Shown: in pieces, positions 34,837 through 38,890 of the stretch
Layout: each line of letters begins with the position of its first letter
Numbering within the stretch: the first letter of the stretch is position 1
DNA from: an uncultured Pelagibacteraceae bacterium
Lineage (GTDB): Bacteria > Pseudomonadota > Alphaproteobacteria > Pelagibacterales > Pelagibacteraceae
DNA: 38,890 nt
Assembly: GCA_902595725.1 (NCBI GenBank)
Contig: CACJRJ010000013.1
Location: forward strand, 1-38,890
Direction: 5' to 3'
Notes under the pieces: model-generated
Seen by the model: the letters and a program-made list of their open reading frames with translations, nothing else
The model's database searches: none
Told to the model about the DNA's origin: nothing
Position numbers and translations under genes: made by a program

Positions 34837-35856
34837 TTAAAGACCAGCTTTGATTTTTTTCTTAGCTGATGAAGATACCCATTTACTCCATAGATCTTCA
34901 TGCTTTTTCAAAAACTCAATTGCTGCATCTGAACCTTTAGCTTGATTGTCTGCCATGTATACAAGCATTCCATTCATAATATCACCAGGATAAGTACGTT
35001 TTTCAACATACGCCACAGCTTCTTTTCCACCATTTTCTACGAAGCTTTTAGTAATAAGTGAATTTACTTCTGACTTTGTCCAAGCAGTTTGTTTTGGATT
35101 TGCACACTCGCCAGCTGGTTTCATTATGCAATTGTCCCAGTTATCTCTTCCAGCAAAATCTACACCAAAAGGAACTGGAATTAATCCATATTTTCCAACC
35201 ATTGAAGTTGGGTTCCAGTAATAACCAAACCATGGTTTTCCTGAGTCTGATGCTTTTGAAATTGTTCCATCTAGACCTGCAGCAGAACCTGGATCAATTA
35301 AATTCCAACCTTTTTTCTCCATTTCGTAAGCTACAAATAAATTTGCATTTGCTAATTGACATCCCCAACCTGCAGGACATCCTACAAAAGCTCCTCTAGA
35401 AGGGTCTTCTTTATCTGGAAACCATTCTGGATGCTCAAGTATTTCAAGAGCAGTCATTCCTTTTATCTGAGGATACTTCTCAACAGTTCCAGGAGTTATC
35501 CACCAACCTTCTCCAAGTCCAGTAATCGGAGCTTTATTCGCTACGAATATTCTTTTTTCACTTACTGCTACTTTTAAAGGTTCGTAAACAGCATTTGCCC
35601 ATTGTTCAGGGTTCATGTCTGGTGTTCCTTTATCATTCATTGAAGTAAAAGTTGGCATAGTTGCACCAGGCACTAATTCAACCTCACAACCATATCCTTT
35701 TTCTAAAATGATCTTATCTACGTTAGCCATCAATTCAGCTGACGCCCAGTTTTGCTCAGCAATAACTAGCTTTCCACATCCTGCATTAGCAACACCACTA
35801 AATGAAGTGAAGCCTAAAACTACAAGAGCTGAAAGAATTATATTTTTTATTTTCAT
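34837..35856 (-). CDS. Betaine/choline-type ABC transporter periplasmic binding protein
   Basis: The 339-residue protein has a signal peptide (about 1-25, ending VANA). The body is an OpuAC-type fold with Trp-rich segments (EQNWASAELMANV, GEGWWITPGTV, WFGYYWNPTSMV) suited to quaternary amine or sulfonium ligands. Several Cys pairs (GCPAGWGC, DNCIM and GECANP) may form disulfides. A ribosome site (AAAGGGA) lies upstream. It is first in the operon with the permease, MetF-like and DmdA-like genes, and divergent from bhmT. It is distinct from the TmoX paralogue at the left end. Ligand is unproven. Confidence 0.88.
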   Translation of the reverse strand: MKIKNIILSALVVLGFTSFSGVANAGCGKLVIAEQNWASAELMANVDKIILEKGYGCEVELVPGATMPTFTSMNDKGTPDMNPEQWANAVYEPLKVAVSEKRIFVANKAPITGLGEGWWITPGTVEKYPQIKGMTALEILEHPEWFPDKEDPSRGAFVGCPAGWGCQLANANLFVAYEMEKKGWNLIDPGSAAGLDGTISKASDSGKPWFGYYWNPTSMVGKYGLIPVPFGVDFAGRDNWDNCIMKPAGECANPKQTAWTKSEVNSLITKSFVENGGKEAVAYVEKRTYPGDIMNGMLVYMADNQAKGSDAAIEFLKKHEDLWSKWVSSSAKKKIKAGL

Positions 35857-35909
35857 TATTTATTTCCCTTTTAATTAATTAAAATAGCATCAGAACATAT
35901 TGAAAAAAA

Positions 35910-35995
35910 AAATGCAAATCTATTTCAACTATCAGTTGTAGACAAAATGTTTTTGCAAAGATTTTAATTTAAAAATAAGATTTACAATTGCATTT
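35910..35995 (+). promoter_or_regulatory. Structured leader of bhmT, candidate SAM-V riboswitch
   Basis: The leader contains a hairpin TCTA(35919-22)-TTT-CAACT(35926-30)-ATC-AGTTG(35934-38)-TAGA(35939-42). GCAAA (35914-18) can pair with TTTGC (35952-56), giving a compact fold. AAATGCAA (35910-17) can instead pair with TTGCATTT (35988-95), directly in front of the ATG. The two pairings exclude each other. SAM-V riboswitches are known from SAR11, upstream of bhmT among others, and share a core with SAM-II. I recall the family but could not match the consensus base by base. Confidence 0.5.
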
Positions 35996-37036
35996 ATGAA
36001 AAAAGATTTAATAACAAGATTAAATGAAGGACCTGTTCTTTGTGCAGAAGGTTACCTTTTTGCAATGGAAAGAAGAGGATATTTGTCAGCTGGAGGATTT
36101 GTTCCAACAGTTGTTTTAGAAAACCCTGATGTAGTTACTCAATTACATAGAGAATTTATTAGAGCAGGATCTGATGTCGTTCAAGCATTTACTTATTACG
36201 GTCATAGAGAAAAATTAAGAATTATAGGAAAAGAAGATTTACTTGAACCAATGCAGAAAAATGCACTTAAAATTGCAAAAGATGCTGCAGCTGAATTCAA
36301 AGATTTAGATTTAATGGTATGCGGTGATGTTGCTAATACAAATATTTTTGATCCAAAAGACAGCTCAACATTTAAAGAATGTCAAAAAATGTATGAAGAA
36401 CAAGTTAGATGGGCAAAAGAAGCTGGAGTTGATTTCATTGTAGCAGAAACAATTAATTGGGTTGATGAAATGAAAATTGCTCTAAAAGCTATTAAGGATG
36501 AAGGTTTAATAGCAGTTGCAAATTTTGCAATACCAAGAGGAGATTTAACAAGAGATGGATACACAGCTCAAGACGCTTGTAAAATAATTGAAGACCTTGG
36601 AGCAGATGTTGTTGGTTTAAATTGTTATAGAGGTCCAAAAATGACAATGAAATTGCTTAAAGAAGTTAGAAAAAATGTTTCTTGTCATGTAGCAGGTCTA
36701 CCCGTTCCATACAGAACTACTGAAGAAGAACCAGGTTTTTTAAATCAAACAGATCATGGTTGTGATTGTATACCTGGAGGAAATGCTTTCCCTGTAGCTC
36801 TAGATAATCTATTTTGTAATAGATTTGAAATGGCAGAATTCGCAAAAGATTGTTTAAAACAAAATATTAATTTTATTGGAATTTGTTGTGGGGCAGAAGC
36901 TCACCATGTAAGAGAAATGGCAGTGGCAATTGGAAAAAAACCAATTTCTATGATGTATATGCCCGATATGAGCAAACATTTTCATCATGGAACTGATAAA
37001 ACTTTGAAAAAAGTTAACAAAGAAATTAAATACTAG
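35996..37036 (+). CDS. bhmT: Betaine-homocysteine methyltransferase
   Basis: This zinc enzyme moves a methyl group from glycine betaine to homocysteine, giving methionine and dimethylglycine. The 346 residues include the zinc ligands Cys210 in GLNCYRG and Cys297-Cys298 in GICCGAEAHH, in the order Cys...CysCys of Hcy-binding methyltransferases. VQAFTYYGHREKL (62-74) fits the betaine branch. It follows the candidate SAM-V leader, which fits control by methionine supply, and is 2 bases before the dehydrogenase gene that uses dimethylglycine. Confidence 0.92.
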   Translation: MKKDLITRLNEGPVLCAEGYLFAMERRGYLSAGGFVPTVVLENPDVVTQLHREFIRAGSDVVQAFTYYGHREKLRIIGKEDLLEPMQKNALKIAKDAAAEFKDLDLMVCGDVANTNIFDPKDSSTFKECQKMYEEQVRWAKEAGVDFIVAETINWVDEMKIALKAIKDEGLIAVANFAIPRGDLTRDGYTAQDACKIIEDLGADVVGLNCYRGPKMTMKLLKEVRKNVSCHVAGLPVPYRTTEEEPGFLNQTDHGCDCIPGGNAFPVALDNLFCNRFEMAEFAKDCLKQNINFIGICCGAEAHHVREMAVAIGKKPISMMYMPDMSKHFHHGTDKTLKKVNKEIKY

Positions 37037-37038
37037 TT

Positions 37039-38890
37039 ATGGAAAATCATGCCAAAGTAGTAATAATTGGTGGAGGTGTTGTTGGTTGCTCAATTCTTTA
37101 TCATCTTTCAAAATTTGGAATGAAAGATTGTGTTTTGCTTGAAAGAAACGAGTTAACTTCAGGATCGTCTTGGCATGCCGCTGGAAATGTTCATGTAATC
37201 TCTAATGATCCAAATATTTCTAGAATGATGGCCTACACAATTGGTCTTTACAAAGAAATAGAAAAAGAGTCAGGACACTCTTGCGGATTTAAACCAAGTG
37301 GAGGATTTTATTTAGCTTCAAATGATGTCTGGGCAGAATATCTAAAAAGAGAAAGATCAAAAGCAAGATATATGGGTCTAGACCAAGAGTTTATTTCACT
37401 TGAAGAAGTAAAAAAGAAAAATCCATTAATTGACCCATCCAGATATTTATTAGCATTGTGGGATCCAATAGATGGAGAGGTTGACCCATCAGGAGTTACC
37501 TATGCTTTTGCTAAAGCCGCCAAAGTTCATGGAGGAAAATATTATACGCACACAGTTGTTAAAGATACAAAGCAAAAAGAAGATGGTTCATGGAATATAG
37601 TTACTGATAAAGGAAATATAAATACTGAGATTGTTATTAATGCTGGAGGACTATGGGCAAGAGAAGTTGGAAATTTAGCTGGATTAAATTTACCAGTACA
37701 GCCTATGGAGCATCATTATTTAATTACAGAAGCTATTCCAGAAATTGAAGCATTAGGAGATCAAAGACTTCCGATTGGCACAGATTTTGAAGGTAATATT
37801 TATTTTAGGCAAGAAGGAAAAGGTATGTTGCTTGGCACATATGAGCAAAAGTCTACTCCTTGGAAAGTAGAAGGAACTCCAATGAATTTTGGGCATGAAC
37901 TTTTAGAACCAAAATTAGATAATATTCAAGATAGATTAGCTATTGGATTTGAGAGAATGCCAGCCTTAGAAAAAGCAGGAATAAAAAATATAGTAAATGG
38001 ACCATTTACATTTGGCCCAGATGGAAGCCCTTTGATTGGTCCTGTTCCTGGGATGAAAAACTACTGGGTAGCCGTTGGTGTTATGGCAGGATTTTGCCAA
38101 GGAGGTGGAGTTGGAAAATGTATTGCAGAATGGATTATAGATGGTGAACCATCAATTGATGTTTGGGCTATGGATGTTGCAAGATTTGGAGATTATGCAT
38201 CTCCACAATATGGAACAATTAAATCATCAGAAAATTACGAAAGAAGATTTATAATGACTTTTCCAAACGAAACTTTACCAAAAGGTAGAAAACAAAAAAC
38301 AACAGCCTTATATGATCGATTTGTTGAGCAAGGAGCTGTAATGGGAGATTCTTTTGGTTTAGAAAATGTTTTGTGGTTTGCTAATAATAAAAAAGATGCT
38401 TACGAAGAACCAACAATTAAAAGATCAAGATCTCATAATTATGTTTCAAAAGAAGTAATAAATGTAAGAGAAAATGTAGGTGTAACTGAAGTAGCTAACT
38501 TTTCAAAGCATGAATTCAAAGGCCCAGATGCTAGAAAATTTTTAGATCATATTATGGCAGGCAAGTTACCAAAACCTGGAAGAATTTCTTTAACACCAAT
38601 GCTTACATATAGGGGAAAACTTTATGGCGACTTAACAGTTGCATGCTTAGACGAAAATGAATTTTTGGTTTTTGGATCTGGAGCAGCACAAGAAATGCAC
38701 AGAAGATGGTTTGAAAGCCACTTAGAAAAATTTAATTTACAATACAAAAATAGATCTGATGAGTTTCACGGACTTGGCATTGCGGGTCCAAAATCTAGAG
38801 ATCTTTTGCAAAAAATTGTCAGAGAAAATGTTTCTAATGATTGTTTTAAATTTAGAGATTCCAGAAAAATGTTTGTTGCAGGTGTTCCTG
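37039..38890 (+). CDS. Dimethylglycine/sarcosine dehydrogenase-type flavoprotein, 3' truncated
   Basis: The frame starts at ATG 37039 and runs off the window after about 617 codons. The N-terminal DAO domain has VVIIGGGVVGCS (7-18) and SGSSWHAAGN (41-50), with His46 at the position of the covalent FAD His in rat dimethylglycine dehydrogenase. The domain ends near residue 370 with MAGFCQGGGVGK. A linker FAO_M-like region and the start of a GcvT folate domain (from about 470) follow; full enzymes are about 800-860 residues. Adjacency to bhmT suggests dimethylglycine as substrate, giving sarcosine for SoxBDAG and methylene-THF. Confidence 0.88.
   Translation, partial: MENHAKVVIIGGGVVGCSILYHLSKFGMKDCVLLERNELTSGSSWHAAGNVHVISNDPNISRMMAYTIGLYKEIEKESGHSCGFKPSGGFYLASNDVWAEYLKRERSKARYMGLDQEFISLEEVKKKNPLIDPSRYLLALWDPIDGEVDPSGVTYAFAKAAKVHGGKYYTHTVVKDTKQKEDGSWNIVTDKGNINTEIVINAGGLWAREVGNLAGLNLPVQPMEHHYLITEAIPEIEALGDQRLPIGTDFEGNIYFRQEGKGMLLGTYEQKSTPWKVEGTPMNFGHELLEPKLDNIQDRLAIGFERMPALEKAGIKNIVNGPFTFGPDGSPLIGPVPGMKNYWVAVGVMAGFCQGGGVGKCIAEWIIDGEPSIDVWAMDVARFGDYASPQYGTIKSSENYERRFIMTFPNETLPKGRKQKTTALYDRFVEQGAVMGDSFGLENVLWFANNKKDAYEEPTIKRSRSHNYVSKEVINVRENVGVTEVANFSKHEFKGPDARKFLDHIMAGKLPKPGRISLTPMLTYRGKLYGDLTVACLDENEFLVFGSGAAQEMHRRWFESHLEKFNLQYKNRSDEFHGLGIAGPKSRDLLQKIVRENVSNDCFKFRDSRKMFVAGVP

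Noticed and set aside
1-38890. tRNA genes, rRNA genes, CRISPR arrays or insertion sequences
   Set aside because: No gap holds a cloverleaf-like sequence, no regularly spaced repeats occur, and no transposase-like frame is present.

Overview
The window looks like chromosomal DNA of a SAR11 clade alphaproteobacterium (Candidatus Pelagibacter or a close relative). The basis is very AT-rich sequence, coding density above 95 percent, no gene-free stretch over 140 bases, heavy Lys/Asn/Ile codon use, and a gene set dominated by uptake and demethylation of methylated osmolytes. I see no insertion sequence, prophage, CRISPR array, rRNA or tRNA.

Layout. (1) 1-8130: the 3' part of a TMAO/betaine-type binding protein gene (tmoX) with a terminator, three small envelope-protein genes (one with MORN repeats), the transporter ATPase and double permease (tmoV, tmoW), then glycerol kinase and a glycerol-3-phosphate dehydrogenase. 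(2) 8136-9476, minus strand: trimethylamine monooxygenase (tmm). (3) 9593-12616: a TRAP transporter in the order small permease, large permease, binding protein. (4) 12663-16830: a short-chain dehydrogenase and an aldehyde dehydrogenase (minus), divergent from an iron-type alcohol dehydrogenase and an orphan class I glutamine amidotransferase. (5) 16831-23757: formate-tetrahydrofolate ligase (fhs, minus), divergent from the four-subunit sarcosine oxidase operon soxBDAG. (6) 23869-27272: a small lipoprotein, then a minus-strand purE-purK-MBL hydrolase-acetyltransferase run. (7) 27365-31155: a tightly packed five-gene plus-strand cassette (thioredoxin-like protein, metal-site-depleted M19 'dipeptidase', 552-residue protein of unknown family, DUF3726-like protein, 53-residue four-cysteine protein), followed by a convergent YIP1-type membrane protein. 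(8) 31750-35856, minus: betaine-type binding protein and permease, a MetF-like protein and a DmdA-like GcvT-fold protein, with no ATPase gene beside them. (9) 35996-38890, plus: betaine-homocysteine methyltransferase behind a structured leader (candidate SAM-V riboswitch), then a dimethylglycine dehydrogenase-type gene running off the end.

How the genes fit together. Trimethylamine is oxidised by Tmm, and TMAO or betaine enters through TmoXVW. Betaine gives its first methyl to homocysteine through BhmT. Dimethylglycine would be oxidised by the last gene and sarcosine by SoxBDAG, giving glycine and C1 units on tetrahydrofolate. Fhs links the folate pool to formate, and MetF links it to methyl-tetrahydrofolate. 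The DmdA-like/MetF pair with its own binding protein and permease looks like a second demethylation route for a methylated solute I cannot name.

Least explained parts: the 27365-31155 cassette, the XW-MetF-DmdA-like operon, the amidotransferase between the alcohol dehydrogenase and fhs, and the TRAP binding protein that seems to lack the usual carboxylate-binding arginine. All family calls were made by eye without database searches.
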